From: Rhizobium glycinendophyticum
Lineage (GTDB): Bacteria > Pseudomonadota > Alphaproteobacteria > Rhizobiales > Rhizobiaceae
Reading direction: 5' to 3'
DNA: 64,000 bases
NCBI RefSeq assembly: GCF_006443685.1
Contig: NZ_VFYP01000003.1
Span: forward strand, 248,001 to 312,000
This document shows positions 47,165 through 55,680 of this stretch, piece by piece. The translations under genes were made by a program, and so were the position numbers. Each line of letters opens with the position of its first letter. Within the stretch, counting starts at the first letter, position 1. The notes under the pieces were generated by a model. That model worked only from the letters and a program-made list of their open reading frames with translations, ran no database searches and was not told where the DNA came from.

Positions 47165-48141
47165 GCAGGGCCCTTCTTCAGGCGGGGCCGCCCGGTCTGT
47201 GCGTTGAAGACCAGCTTCTGGAGAAGGATGAACATGAACAGCAGGAACCCGATGGCGATTTTGGTCCACCAGCTGGAGAGCGTACCGTCGAAGACGATGT
47301 AGGTCTGGACGAGGCCCTGCAGCATGACCCCGATCAGGGTTCCGAAGATGAACCCGTAACCGCCTGTCAACAGGGTTCCGCCTATCACCACGGCTGCAAT
47401 CGAGTCAAGTTCGATACCAACAGCCGCCAGCGGGTACCCGGCCGACGTATAGAGCGAATAGACGATGCCTGAGAGGCCACCGAGGAAGGACGAGAGCGCA
47501 TAGATCGCGATGGTGACGCGTCCAGTCGGCACACCCATCAGCGAGGCGGACGTCGCATTGCCACCCAGCGCATAGACATAGGATCCGAAGCGCGTCTTGT
47601 GGGCGATCAGGCCGAAGACGAGGAAGGTGCCGAGCATCAGGAGGCCGATGGCGCTGAGGCGCCCACCACCCGGCAGCTTGTAATAAAGGCTGGAGATCGT
47701 GCGATAGAACTCATGGTCGATCGGGATCGAATCCTGGGTCAGCACCGAGGCTAGGCCGCGTGCCAGGAACATGCCAGCCAACGTCACGATGAAGGGCGGC
47801 ACCTGCAGGAAGTGGATGACGGCCCCCATGCTGGCGCCAAACAGGGCGGCAAGCACCAGCACGATGGCAAAGACCGCCAGCGGATGCATACCGAACCAGG
47901 AGATCAGGATCGCCGTGATGACGCCCATCAACCCGATGACCGCACCGACCGACAGGTCGATACCTCCGGACAGGATGACGAAGGTCGCTCCAACGGCTGC
48001 AATCCCGAGAAAGGCGTTGTCGGTCAGAAAATTGCCGAACACGCGGGTCGACCACATGCCGGGATACTGGAAGATGCAGATGGCATAGGCGATGATGAAG
48101 ATGACGGTGGTGGCGGCAAGCGGCCTGTAACGCGGATTCAT
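47161..48141 (-). CDS. yjfF: CUT2 sugar ABC transporter permease (YjfF type)
   Basis: 326 residues, about eight to ten membrane helices, of the ribose/galactofuranose permease family; the conserved GGIDLSVGAVIGL and GGNATSASLMGV segments are present. It overlaps the upstream permease stop and the downstream GntR start by four bases each. Two different permeases with one two-domain ATPase is the arrangement of the E. coli YtfQRT-YjfF galactofuranose importer. Confidence 0.85.
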   Translation of the reverse strand: MNPRYRPLAATTVIFIIAYAICIFQYPGMWSTRVFGNFLTDNAFLGIAAVGATFVILSGGIDLSVGAVIGLMGVITAILISWFGMHPLAVFAIVLVLAALFGASMGAVIHFLQVPPFIVTLAGMFLARGLASVLTQDSIPIDHEFYRTISSLYYKLPGGGRLSAIGLLMLGTFLVFGLIAHKTRFGSYVYALGGNATSASLMGVPTGRVTIAIYALSSFLGGLSGIVYSLYTSAGYPLAAVGIELDSIAAVVIGGTLLTGGYGFIFGTLIGVMLQGLVQTYIVFDGTLSSWWTKIAIGFLLFMFILLQKLVFNAQTGRPRLKKGPA

Positions 48142-49169
48142 CGTGTCTGCCCCGAAGTCTGTACGGTCGTCTGGCTCAATCCCTGTCGCGGACCGAATTT
48201 GCGGCCAAGCACCTGAGCGATGCGGGCGGATTGGAGCACCAGGATAATGATGATCATGCCGGCCTTGACGATCAGGTTGAATTCCGGCGGAAAGCCCGAG
48301 ACGAGCACGCCTGTGTTCATCGCCTGAATGATGATCGCGCCAAGTACCGACATCGGGATCGAGAAGCGCCCGCCGAGCAGAGAAGTGCCGCCGATGACGA
48401 CCGCAAGAATGGCGTCGAGTTCGAGCCACAGACCGGCATTATTGGCGTCTGCGCCCCGAATGTCGGCCGCAGCGATAATGCCGGCCGTCGCAGCGCAGAA
48501 GCCGCCAAAGGCATAGATGGACAGGATCACCACCTTGCTGCGCAACCCGGTATAATTGGCCGCCGAAAGATTGGTGCCGATCGCCTCGATGAAGAGGCCG
48601 ATGGCCGTACGCCGCATAACGAGATGGGCCATGATCATCAGCACGATGGCAATGACAGCCGGCATGGGCAGACCGAGAAGGTTGCCGGTGCCGACGAAGA
48701 TCAGAGGCGGATCGGAGAAGGTGACGATTGATCCTTCGGTGATCAGCTGCGCCACCCCGCGCCCCGCCACCATCAGTACGAGCGTGGCGACGAAGGGCTG
48801 GATGCCGAGATAGGCGACGAGCAGGCCATTCCACAATCCGCAGATCAGCCCGAAGGAAAGAGCAGCAAACAACGTCACGATCAGGGGCTGGCCGGCGACC
48901 GCGCAGGTCGCGGCAACCGCACCCGCGACCGCCATGACGGCGCCGACGGAGAGGTCGACACCCTTGGTCGCGATGATCGCCGTCATGCCGATCGCCAGGA
49001 TCGCCACCGGTGCACCACGATTAATCACGTCAATCAGGCTGCCGAACAGCCGGCCGTCCTTCCAGGTAACGTCAAAGAACCCCGGGAAAACGAGCCAGTT
49101 GAAGAACAGCACGCCGGCGAGCGCCAGCAGCTGTGGGGAAATGATGCGGGAAAGATGCAGTCTCTTCAT
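48138..49169 (-). CDS. ytfT: CUT2 sugar ABC transporter permease (YtfT type)
   Basis: 343 residues, the second permease of the CUT2 system, with TKGVDLSVGAVMAVAGAV and GTNLSAANYTGL. It overlaps the ATPase gene stop and the next permease start by four bases. The charged tail (GRKFGPRQGLSQ) is cytoplasmic. Confidence 0.86.
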   Translation of the reverse strand: MKRLHLSRIISPQLLALAGVLFFNWLVFPGFFDVTWKDGRLFGSLIDVINRGAPVAILAIGMTAIIATKGVDLSVGAVMAVAGAVAATCAVAGQPLIVTLFAALSFGLICGLWNGLLVAYLGIQPFVATLVLMVAGRGVAQLITEGSIVTFSDPPLIFVGTGNLLGLPMPAVIAIVLMIMAHLVMRRTAIGLFIEAIGTNLSAANYTGLRSKVVILSIYAFGGFCAATAGIIAAADIRGADANNAGLWLELDAILAVVIGGTSLLGGRFSIPMSVLGAIIIQAMNTGVLVSGFPPEFNLIVKAGMIIIILVLQSARIAQVLGRKFGPRQGLSQTTVQTSGQTR

Positions 49170-50689
49170 GCTTCGGCCTCCGCCGGTTGGGCGGCAATGG
49201 TCTGGACGATGACTCCAGGCGTTATGTCGGCGCCATGCAGCTCGGCAACCATCTGACGATCGCGCATAACAACGACGCGCGAGGAATAGCTGACGATCTC
49301 GTCGAGTTCGGACGAAATGACCACGAGCGCCAGTCCGTCTTCGCGAAGCCGGCTGATCATGCGGACGATTTCGGCATGCGCGCCCACATCGATACCGCGG
49401 GTCGGCTCATCAAGGATCAGGAAACGCGGGTCGGTGGCGAGCCATCGGGCAAGGATCACCTTCTGCTGGTTGCCGCCGGACAACAGCTTGACCGGCAGCT
49501 CGGCCGAGGCCGTGCGGATATCGAGTGCCTCGATGAAATTGCCGGCGATCTCCAGCTGTTCGTCGCGGTTGAGCGCCTTGAACCAGCCGAGCCGGGCCTG
49601 CATGGCGATCACGATATTCTCGCGCACCGAGAGATCACCGAAGATCCCATCGATCTTGCGGTCTTCGGGGCAGAAGCCGAAACCAAGCTCGACGGCTTCG
49701 CGCGGGTTGCGCACCTGGCGGGACTTGCCGTCTATCTCGAGCGCTCCGCTGTCGGCTTGGTCGATGCCGAACATCAACCGCGCCATTTCGGTGCGACCGG
49801 AGCCCAAGAGACCGGCGACGCCGACAACTTCGCCACGATGAATCTTGAGGTCGAATGGCCGGACCGTGTTGGTCAGGCCAAAACCGTTGAACTGCATCAG
49901 CGTTTCGCCGACTTCCGCCTCTTCGCCGAGCACGTCGGGATGGTGGAAAGCAAGATCCTTGCCGAGCATCATGCGGACCAGGCTCGTGCGATCAAGCGAC
50001 GCGATGGATTCGGTGCCGACGAGTTTGCCGTTGCGCAAGACGGTCACCCGGTCGGAAAGCTCGAAAACCTGATCGAGGAAATGGGTGATGAAGACGATGG
50101 CGAGGCCCCGGTCCCGGAGCTGCCGGACGATGCCGAAAAGTTTCTCGACCTCGGACCGGTCAAGGCTGGCGGTCGGCTCGTCGAGAATGAGCACCTTGCC
50201 TGACAATTCCACTGCCCGCGCGATCGCAATGATCTGCTGCACGGCCACGGAGAACGTCGAGAGCTCGGCCCGCACGTCGATATCCAAACCGTAGGTGGAC
50301 AGGATGTCGCGGGATTCGCGCTCCATTCGACGCTTGTCGACGAGGCCAAAGCGATTGGTCGGCTGCCGACCGATGAAAAGATTATCGACCACTGTCATGT
50401 TCGGCAGGAGATTGACCTCCTGATAAACCGTGCCAATGCCAAGTGTCTGGGCCTGCTGGGGCGTGGTGAAATTGACCGCTTCGCCATCGACCATGATGGT
50501 TCCACCGTCCGGAATATAGGCGCCGGTGAGGATCTTGATGAGCGTGGATTTACCGGCACCGTTTTCACCGAGCAGAGCGTGTATCTCACCGCGATGAAAC
50601 GCGATGTCGACCTTGTCCAGTGCGGTATGATTGCCAAACGTTTTGACTATGCCCGCAGCTGCGAGCACGATGGATGGATTGTCGGTCAT
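49166..50689 (-). CDS. ytfR: CUT2 sugar ABC transporter ATPase, two ABC domains (YtfR type)
   Basis: 507 residues. Domain 1 has Walker A GENGAGKST and Walker B LILDEPTASLD; domain 2 has GLLGSGRTEMARL in place of a canonical Walker A, the signature LSGGNQQKVILARWL, and LILDEPTRGIDVG. A degenerate second site is normal for this family. It energises the YtfT/YjfF pair and sits 105 bases after the binding-protein gene. Confidence 0.93.
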   Translation of the reverse strand: MTDNPSIVLAAAGIVKTFGNHTALDKVDIAFHRGEIHALLGENGAGKSTLIKILTGAYIPDGGTIMVDGEAVNFTTPQQAQTLGIGTVYQEVNLLPNMTVVDNLFIGRQPTNRFGLVDKRRMERESRDILSTYGLDIDVRAELSTFSVAVQQIIAIARAVELSGKVLILDEPTASLDRSEVEKLFGIVRQLRDRGLAIVFITHFLDQVFELSDRVTVLRNGKLVGTESIASLDRTSLVRMMLGKDLAFHHPDVLGEEAEVGETLMQFNGFGLTNTVRPFDLKIHRGEVVGVAGLLGSGRTEMARLMFGIDQADSGALEIDGKSRQVRNPREAVELGFGFCPEDRKIDGIFGDLSVRENIVIAMQARLGWFKALNRDEQLEIAGNFIEALDIRTASAELPVKLLSGGNQQKVILARWLATDPRFLILDEPTRGIDVGAHAEIVRMISRLREDGLALVVISSELDEIVSYSSRVVVMRDRQMVAELHGADITPGVIVQTIAAQPAEAEA

Positions 50690-50748
50690 ATGCCTCTTTC
50701 CCCTCTCCCGCGAAGCTATCTCCGAACGCGGTCCGGAGGAAGCGGCAA

Positions 50749-50778
50749 CGACCCCGCCACCACAAAATGACGGGGTCG
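50749..50778 (-). other. Stem-loop after the ytfQ-type gene
   Basis: CGACCCCG / CGGGGTCG, 8-base stem with a 14-base loop, in the gap between the binding-protein and ATPase genes. With no clear T run after it, a role in mRNA stability or partial termination is more likely than a full stop. Confidence 0.55.
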
Positions 50779-50794
50779 CTCCGGGAGGGTTACC

Positions 50795-51757
50795 TTAGTA
50801 ACCGAGGCCCTTGCGGTTGTCGTATTCACCCTGCGGATTGTCGGCAGGGGTGTACAGCTTGGATTCCGTGATGATGAACTTCTCGGGCTCCTTGCCGTCC
50901 TTGAGATAGGCGTCGAGCGCATCGAAGGCAGGACCAGCCATGTTCGGCGTCAGTTCGACAGTCGCGTTAGCTTCACCGGCAACCATGGCGGCGAAGATAT
51001 CCGGAACCGCGTCGATCGAAACGACGAGAATGTCCTTGCCCGGCTGCAGACCGGCATCCTTGATCGCCTGGATGCCACCGACGGCCATGTCGTCGTTGTG
51101 GGCATACATCGCGCAGATGTCCTTGCCGCCGTTTTCGGCCTTCAGGAAGCCTTCCATGACCTCCTTGCCCTTCGCGCGGGTGAAGTCACCGGTCTGGCTG
51201 CGGGCAATGGTGATGTTTGCCTTGCCGGCTATGGCTTCTTCAAAGCCCTTCTTGCGATTGATCGCAGGCGTCGAACCGACGGTACCCTGCAGCTCGACCA
51301 CCTTGCACGGCTTTTCGCCAACCGTCTTGACCAGCCACTCGCCGGCAACACGGCCTTCCTTGACCTGGTCGGATGCGACCGAAGTCAGGTAGAGATCCTG
51401 CGGGGCGTCAACGCCGCGGTCGAGCAGAATGACCGGGATCTTGGCTTCCTTGGCTTCCGTCAGAACGTCTTCCCAGCCGGTTGCGACGACGGGGGCAACG
51501 AGGATGGCGTCAACGCCCTGAGCGATGAAGCCGCGGATTGCCTTGATCTGGTTTTCCTGCTTCTGCTGCGCGTCGGCAAACTTAAGCGTGATGCCGCGCT
51601 TTTCGGCCTCCAGCTTGGTGACGGATGTTTCAGCCGCGCGCCAACCGGATTCAGAACCGATCTGCGAAAAGCCCACGGTCAGATCCTTAGCCATTACAGC
51701 AGTGCAGCTAAGAGCAATCACGCTCGCGCTGAGCACGAGCTTGCGTACAATATTCAT
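50795..51757 (-). CDS. ytfQ: CUT2 sugar ABC transporter substrate-binding protein (YtfQ type)
   Basis: 320 residues from ATG 51757, preceded by GGGAGG. Signal peptide (MNIVRKLVLSASVIALSCTAVMA) then a periplasmic-binding type I fold: DLTVGFSQIGSESGWRAAE, VDAILVAPVVATGWEDVL, ILLDRGVDAP, YAHNDDMAVGG. The block pattern is that of YtfQ, which binds galactofuranose, though related rhizobial proteins may prefer other sugars. First gene of the operon. Confidence 0.88.
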   Translation of the reverse strand: MNIVRKLVLSASVIALSCTAVMAKDLTVGFSQIGSESGWRAAETSVTKLEAEKRGITLKFADAQQKQENQIKAIRGFIAQGVDAILVAPVVATGWEDVLTEAKEAKIPVILLDRGVDAPQDLYLTSVASDQVKEGRVAGEWLVKTVGEKPCKVVELQGTVGSTPAINRKKGFEEAIAGKANITIARSQTGDFTRAKGKEVMEGFLKAENGGKDICAMYAHNDDMAVGGIQAIKDAGLQPGKDILVVSIDAVPDIFAAMVAGEANATVELTPNMAGPAFDALDAYLKDGKEPEKFIITESKLYTPADNPQGEYDNRKGLGY

Positions 51758-51850
51758 GATGTCCTCCCTAAGAAAGACACCGCCTCCACGGTGTCTGTCA
51801 TTATGCATAGGCAAGAGTTTGCAGCCTGTAAAGATCAAAAGTACTATTAT

Positions 51851-51869
51851 ATGTTGTGCACCGCAACAT
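51851..51869. promoter_or_regulatory. Inverted repeat upstream of the ytfQ-type gene
   Basis: ATGTTGTG-CAC-CGCAACAT, one mismatch in 8-base arms, 94 bases before the start codon. Size and symmetry suit a dimeric regulator such as the GntR/FCD protein that ends this operon. The remaining 51758-52094 gap holds promoter sequence and no gene I can support. Confidence 0.45.
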
Positions 51870-52094
51870 GAACTGCTTCATGGTCCTTGAAGACCCGCTG
51901 ACCTTAGCAACCGTAAACAGCGCGGCGGCGATTGGTCTTCTAAGCTTGCGGTGCATGGCTTCTGACGTTTCGCAACGCGCCTCCCAAAAATATCGTAATA
52001 GCTCGTTAACCTTATTTAGCTATTTCTGCAGACGCACGATGCCTGTGCCCGGGAGAGCAATTCGAGCTCGATCTTCACGCAGCAGGACCAGTCG

Positions 52095-52820
52095 ATGGCA
52101 GTTATCACCTTCGCCAATACCAAGGGCGGCGCCGGCAAGACGACAGCAGCGCTTCTTCTTGTGACCGAACTCCTTCATCGCAAATACCGGGTCTGCGTCA
52201 TCGACGCCGATCCGCAACGTTGGTTCTCGCGCTGGTATGAAGGCGCATCGCTGCTTCCCAATTTCACGATCGAGACCTACGTCTCCACGTCGACGATCCA
52301 CAAAATCATCCACGAGCGCCGCAGTCAGTGGGACTTCGTCATCGTCGACCTGCCTGGCATCCAATCGCCGCTCCTCGCGTCTGCCGTCGGGCTGTCGGAC
52401 CACGTCCTCGTCCCGATCCAGGGCTCGAGCATGGACGCCCAAGGTGGCGCACAGGTCCTCGACATGCTGCGCTATCTCGACCGCAAAGCCGGGATCTGCA
52501 TACCCCACTCCGTCGTCCTGTCCCGGGTCAACCCAATGATTACCACACGATCGATGCAGGCGGTGAAACGCCTGCTGACGCAGCAGGAAATCCATGTTCT
52601 CGACACGCCGATTGCCGAAAGAGCGGCCTTCCGCGAAATGTTCGACCTCAGCCGCCCCCTACGCCGCCTTGATGACCTTCCTGGCCGTAACGTCCAGAAG
52701 GCGGTTACCAACGCGTCCGATTATGCCGATGACGTCCTCGCCCTAGTAGCGCCCGGTCTCGCCAGCAAATCAGGCCCTCTGAGCAACCGAACATATACAC
52801 CCATCGAAACGGCTGCGTGA
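52095..52820 (+). CDS. ParA/MinD-family ATPase (VirC1/BcsQ-like)
   Basis: 241 residues. Deviant Walker A KGGAGKTT at 10-17 with the signature Lys10, Walker A' DADPQRWFSRWYE, and Walker B-like VIVDLPG. There is no DNA-binding N-terminal HTH and no parB or rep gene nearby, so it is not a plasmid partition ATPase. Orphan ParA proteins such as BcsQ and VirC1 place machinery at a cell pole. It lies 1.5 kb upstream of an alginate-like polysaccharide operon on the same strand, separated from it by a LuxR-type regulator. Confidence 0.82.
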   Translation: MAVITFANTKGGAGKTTAALLLVTELLHRKYRVCVIDADPQRWFSRWYEGASLLPNFTIETYVSTSTIHKIIHERRSQWDFVIVDLPGIQSPLLASAVGLSDHVLVPIQGSSMDAQGGAQVLDMLRYLDRKAGICIPHSVVLSRVNPMITTRSMQAVKRLLTQQEIHVLDTPIAERAAFREMFDLSRPLRRLDDLPGRNVQKAVTNASDYADDVLALVAPGLASKSGPLSNRTYTPIETAA

Positions 52821-52913
52821 ACAGCGCCGAAGCGGTGGAACTTTACCGTCGCCAATTGGTTGGATGCCGAGCCTAGGAGCGATCTTCGGCCGGCAGAGCC
52901 CGCCGTTCATATT

Positions 52914-52929
52914 GCGACATAAATGTCGC
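52914..52929. promoter_or_regulatory. Perfect palindrome between parA-like and regulator genes
   Basis: GCGACAT-AA-ATGTCGC, exact 7-base arms. It lies 94 bases after the ParA-like gene and 95 bases before a possible small ORF. A regulator site is likely; its owner is unknown. Confidence 0.45.
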
Positions 52930-53023
52930 TGCTGCATTTCTGCCCGATAACACCGGTAACGTTCCTCTTGAGGACCACCGGCTTAAGTCGATGTGTTCGC
53001 CACATCATCAAAGGGGTAGCAGT

Positions 53024-53389
53024 ATGACGAAAGACCGCAGGCAGCCGCAGCAACGCACCATATTGTCGCCATATTTGCTGCGACTTCCGCTCCGTCCACA
53101 GGCCGAATTGTCATCCCCAAGTCCTTTGATTTTCATCCCAGAGCCGAGAGAAATGGTTCAATTTGAGACTGTTTATGGGTACTCAGGGTTGAAAATGCGA
53201 GATAGAACACGTTTTGCACGGCCGAGAAATCGGTTGGCAAGATGTTGTTCGCACTTCAGCTTTTCAATCGATTGTGATGCACGACGTGGCCCAAAAATGC
53301 TGCACAACAACAATTTGCCTAGAATTTTCGCGGCGGCGCAACATCTTGACACCTCAGGCGTTCTCTCGGAACATCGGGTCACAAGCTAG
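53024..53389 (+). CDS. Possible small protein of unknown function
   Basis: 121-residue frame from ATG 53024 with a plausible AAAGGGG upstream. The predicted protein is basic, Pro- and Arg-rich, and matches no family I know. Base composition here is lower in GC than in the neighbouring genes and codon use is poor, so this may be an untranslated leader or regulatory region. The 52821-53463 stretch otherwise holds only the palindrome at 52914. Confidence 0.25.
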   Translation: MTKDRRQPQQRTILSPYLLRLPLRPQAELSSPSPLIFIPEPREMVQFETVYGYSGLKMRDRTRFARPRNRLARCCSHFSFSIDCDARRGPKMLHNNNLPRIFAAAQHLDTSGVLSEHRVTS

Positions 53390-53463
53390 TGAACGACAAA
53401 CCTCACGCTGAGGCTAAGAGCGTTTCAGAGAATTTGTGGCATTGTCGGAAGATTGGAGCTGCA

Positions 53464-54108
53464 ATGGAGAACACTGGCAAAATCCGGGTTCTAGTGTTGG
53501 ACGAAAATCCCGTCTTGGTCGATGGGCTGAATTTCCTCGTCAACTCGACACGGCAACTGGCGGCACTCGCCTTGACCAATCGGGACCAACGACTGCAAGA
53601 CGCCGTCAAGCGGCTTGAACCCGACGTCATCGTGGCAGACCCCGTTCATCTGGATCGGACGCTGGAAGACTGCGAGATGCAACTGCAGGATCTGCGGGCG
53701 CGGGCTAAGCTGATCGCCTATTGCGACATCCGCGATTCACTTCCAGGCGAGAGCTATGTAACCCGCGGCTACAGTGGTGTAGTCACGAAGTCGGTCGCAA
53801 GCCCCCGGCTATTGAGGGCCATCAAGAGCGTACATGCCGGGGACGTGGTCATCGATGAAGCAGTGCTTGCCATCTCGGATCCGCCGCCGAACGCTCTCGC
53901 CACCGGCTCGCGCAAACTGTCCATGAAGGAGGAATTCGTCCTCCGCCATGTGGCGCTCGGCAAAGCAATGAAGGAGATTGCAGCCGACATCCAGCTGAGC
54001 GCCAAGACGGTTGAGACATACAAATATAGAGCCACAAAAAAACTCGATCTGCGGACGAGATCAGATATAGTTAGCTACGCCATGAGCGTTGGTTGGCTTC
54101 AGCATTAA
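53464..54108 (+). CDS. LuxR/FixJ-type response regulator
   Basis: 214 residues from ATG 53464, with GGAG 5-6 bases upstream; a GTG at 53389 would add 25 residues. Receiver domain at about 8-120: acidic pair in LVLDENP, phospho-acceptor Asp in DVIVADPVH, conserved Lys in VVTKSV. LuxR HTH at 145-205 (LRHVALGKAMKEIAADIQLSAKTVETYKYRA). No sensor kinase is encoded beside it. Placed directly before the alginate-like operon, it is the prime candidate to control it. Confidence 0.85.
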   Translation: MENTGKIRVLVLDENPVLVDGLNFLVNSTRQLAALALTNRDQRLQDAVKRLEPDVIVADPVHLDRTLEDCEMQLQDLRARAKLIAYCDIRDSLPGESYVTRGYSGVVTKSVASPRLLRAIKSVHAGDVVIDEAVLAISDPPPNALATGSRKLSMKEEFVLRHVALGKAMKEIAADIQLSAKTVETYKYRATKKLDLRTRSDIVSYAMSVGWLQH

Positions 54109-54132
54109 TATATATGACATTTATACTACAGG

Positions 54133-54164
54133 AGCCGCGGTCAATCGATCGCGGCTTATTTTTT
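54133..54164 (+). terminator. Terminator of the response-regulator gene
   Basis: AGCCGCG / CGCGGCT stem with a 10-base loop followed by TATTTTTT. It isolates the regulator transcript from the algD-led operon. Confidence 0.82.
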
Positions 54165-54190
54165 GGGCTAAATTCTAATATTTATGCATT

Positions 54191-54247
54191 CTGACAATTT
54201 GCTGACTTTGTCAGGAAAAATCCTGACATCACTCCAGTTTTCCTGAC
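54191..54247. promoter_or_regulatory. Palindrome and CTGAC repeats upstream of algD
   Basis: TGTCAGGA-AAAA-TCCTGACA (54209-54228) is a perfect 20-base palindrome. Further direct CTGAC copies lie at 54191, 54202 and 54243, so five boxes occur in 57 bases. They begin about 160 bases and end about 100 bases before the algD start. A multi-dimer regulator site, possibly for the adjacent LuxR-type regulator. Confidence 0.6.
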
Positions 54248-54349
54248 TTTGATCTCGGACCGAGACCTGCCAATCCTAGCGCCGACATTAACAGGTGTTA
54301 ACCAAAGGCGGGTCCGTGAGCGGGCCTGCCTCCAGGACAAGAGGCAGAA

Positions 54350-55669
54350 ATGGCTAGGATCAGCGTTTTCGGAATCGGATATGTCGGCGTGGTGGCAGCC
54401 GCCTGCCTGGCAAAGGACGGACATGAAGTAGTGGCTGTTGATATCGACCCCGCAAAGGTCGACACGATCAATCGCGGCAAGACGCCCATCGTTGAGAAAG
54501 GCCTGGAGCCACTGATCGAGATGACGGTGGCAAGCGGCAAGCTTCGCGCCACGCTCGACATCGATGAGGCCATCGCTGCGACCGATTTGTCCTTCGTCTG
54601 CGTCGGCACGCCAAGCGCTCCAGACGGTTCCGTTGGCCTGACCTATGTGATCAAGGCGTGCGAAGCCATCGGCGCGGCAATCGCCCGCAAGGACGGCTTC
54701 CACTCCGTAGTGGTCCGATCCACCATCGTACCGGGCACCATGGACAAGGTCTGCATCCCCGCGCTGGAAGCTGCAACAGGCATGATCGCCGGGAAAGACT
54801 TCGGCGTGGGTTACTACCCGGAATTCCTGCGCGAAAGCACAGCGATCGAAGATTACTACGATCCGGGCCTGATCGTCTTCGGTGCAATCGATGAAAAGAC
54901 GGACGCTATACTGCACGAGATCAACTCGGGTCTTCCCTGCGTCTGCCACTCTGTACCGCTCGCGACCGCCGAGATGATCAAATACACCAGCAACTCCTGG
55001 CGCGCGGTCAAAGTGACCTTTGCCAACGAGATCGGCAATATCGCCAAGGCTTGTGGCGTTGACGGCCAGCAGGTGATGAAGATCCTGTGCTCGGACCTCA
55101 AGGTCAACATCTCCCCCTACTTCATGCGCCCGGGCTTCGCCTTCGGCGGCTCGTGCCTCCCCAAGGACGTGCGTGCGCTTCGCCACCTGGCCAAGGAAGC
55201 CCATGTCGAAAGCGCGCTGCTCGACGCGGTTCTCGAAGCCAACGAAGCCCAGATCGACCGCGCCGAAACCATGGTCTCCCAGATGGGCGGCCAGACGATC
55301 GGCATGGTCGGCATCAGCTTCAAGACCGGCACGGACGACCTGCGCGAGAGCCCGCTCGCAAGCCTCGCATCGCGCCTGATCGACAAAGGTTACGATCTCA
55401 AGATCTACGACCCCTTCGTTCAGCAGGCCTATGCAGAGGGCATGAGTGGCGCCGGGCGCGGTAATGATACCGCAATCGACCTGAAGAACCGCCTGGTCGA
55501 GGAGCTGAACGACCTGATCGACACCTCTGACGTGATCCTGGTCGGCAATCACTATGCCGAAGCCATGCCGGCCTTGCAGAAGTCGAGCGACACGATCCCC
55601 ATGGTCGACCTTCTGCGCATCAGCCCCGGCATCCGCTCGTCGGGAACCTACCAGGGTATTTGCTGGTAA
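54350..55669 (+). CDS. algD: GDP-mannose 6-dehydrogenase (AlgD-like)
   Basis: 439 residues of the UDP-glucose/GDP-mannose dehydrogenase family. Rossmann motif FGIGYVGVVAAACLA, catalytic Cys269 in FGGSCLPKDVRAL, and the C-terminal GICW ending as in Pseudomonas AlgD. The MIKYTSNSWRAVKVTFANEIGNIAK block also resembles AlgD closely. It oxidises GDP-mannose to GDP-mannuronate, the committed alginate precursor. UDP-glucose dehydrogenase is the alternative, but the downstream alg8 and GDP-mannose pyrophosphorylase genes argue for GDP-mannose. First gene of the operon. Confidence 0.9.
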   Translation: MARISVFGIGYVGVVAAACLAKDGHEVVAVDIDPAKVDTINRGKTPIVEKGLEPLIEMTVASGKLRATLDIDEAIAATDLSFVCVGTPSAPDGSVGLTYVIKACEAIGAAIARKDGFHSVVVRSTIVPGTMDKVCIPALEAATGMIAGKDFGVGYYPEFLRESTAIEDYYDPGLIVFGAIDEKTDAILHEINSGLPCVCHSVPLATAEMIKYTSNSWRAVKVTFANEIGNIAKACGVDGQQVMKILCSDLKVNISPYFMRPGFAFGGSCLPKDVRALRHLAKEAHVESALLDAVLEANEAQIDRAETMVSQMGGQTIGMVGISFKTGTDDLRESPLASLASRLIDKGYDLKIYDPFVQQAYAEGMSGAGRGNDTAIDLKNRLVEELNDLIDTSDVILVGNHYAEAMPALQKSSDTIPMVDLLRISPGIRSSGTYQGICW

Positions 55670-55680
55670 GGAGCGCCCCG

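Noticed and set aside
52095..52820. ParA-like gene as a plasmid partition locus
   Set aside because: No parB, parS-like repeats or replication initiator nearby, and no HTH domain typical of RepA in repABC plasmids.
54191..54247. CTGAC repeats as a CRISPR-like array
   Set aside because: Units are only five to eight bases and unevenly spaced; a regulator site is more likely.
54182..55552. 456-codon open frame on the minus strand opposite algD
   Set aside because: It mirrors the codon pattern of algD, has no family resemblance, and arises from high-GC third-position bias.
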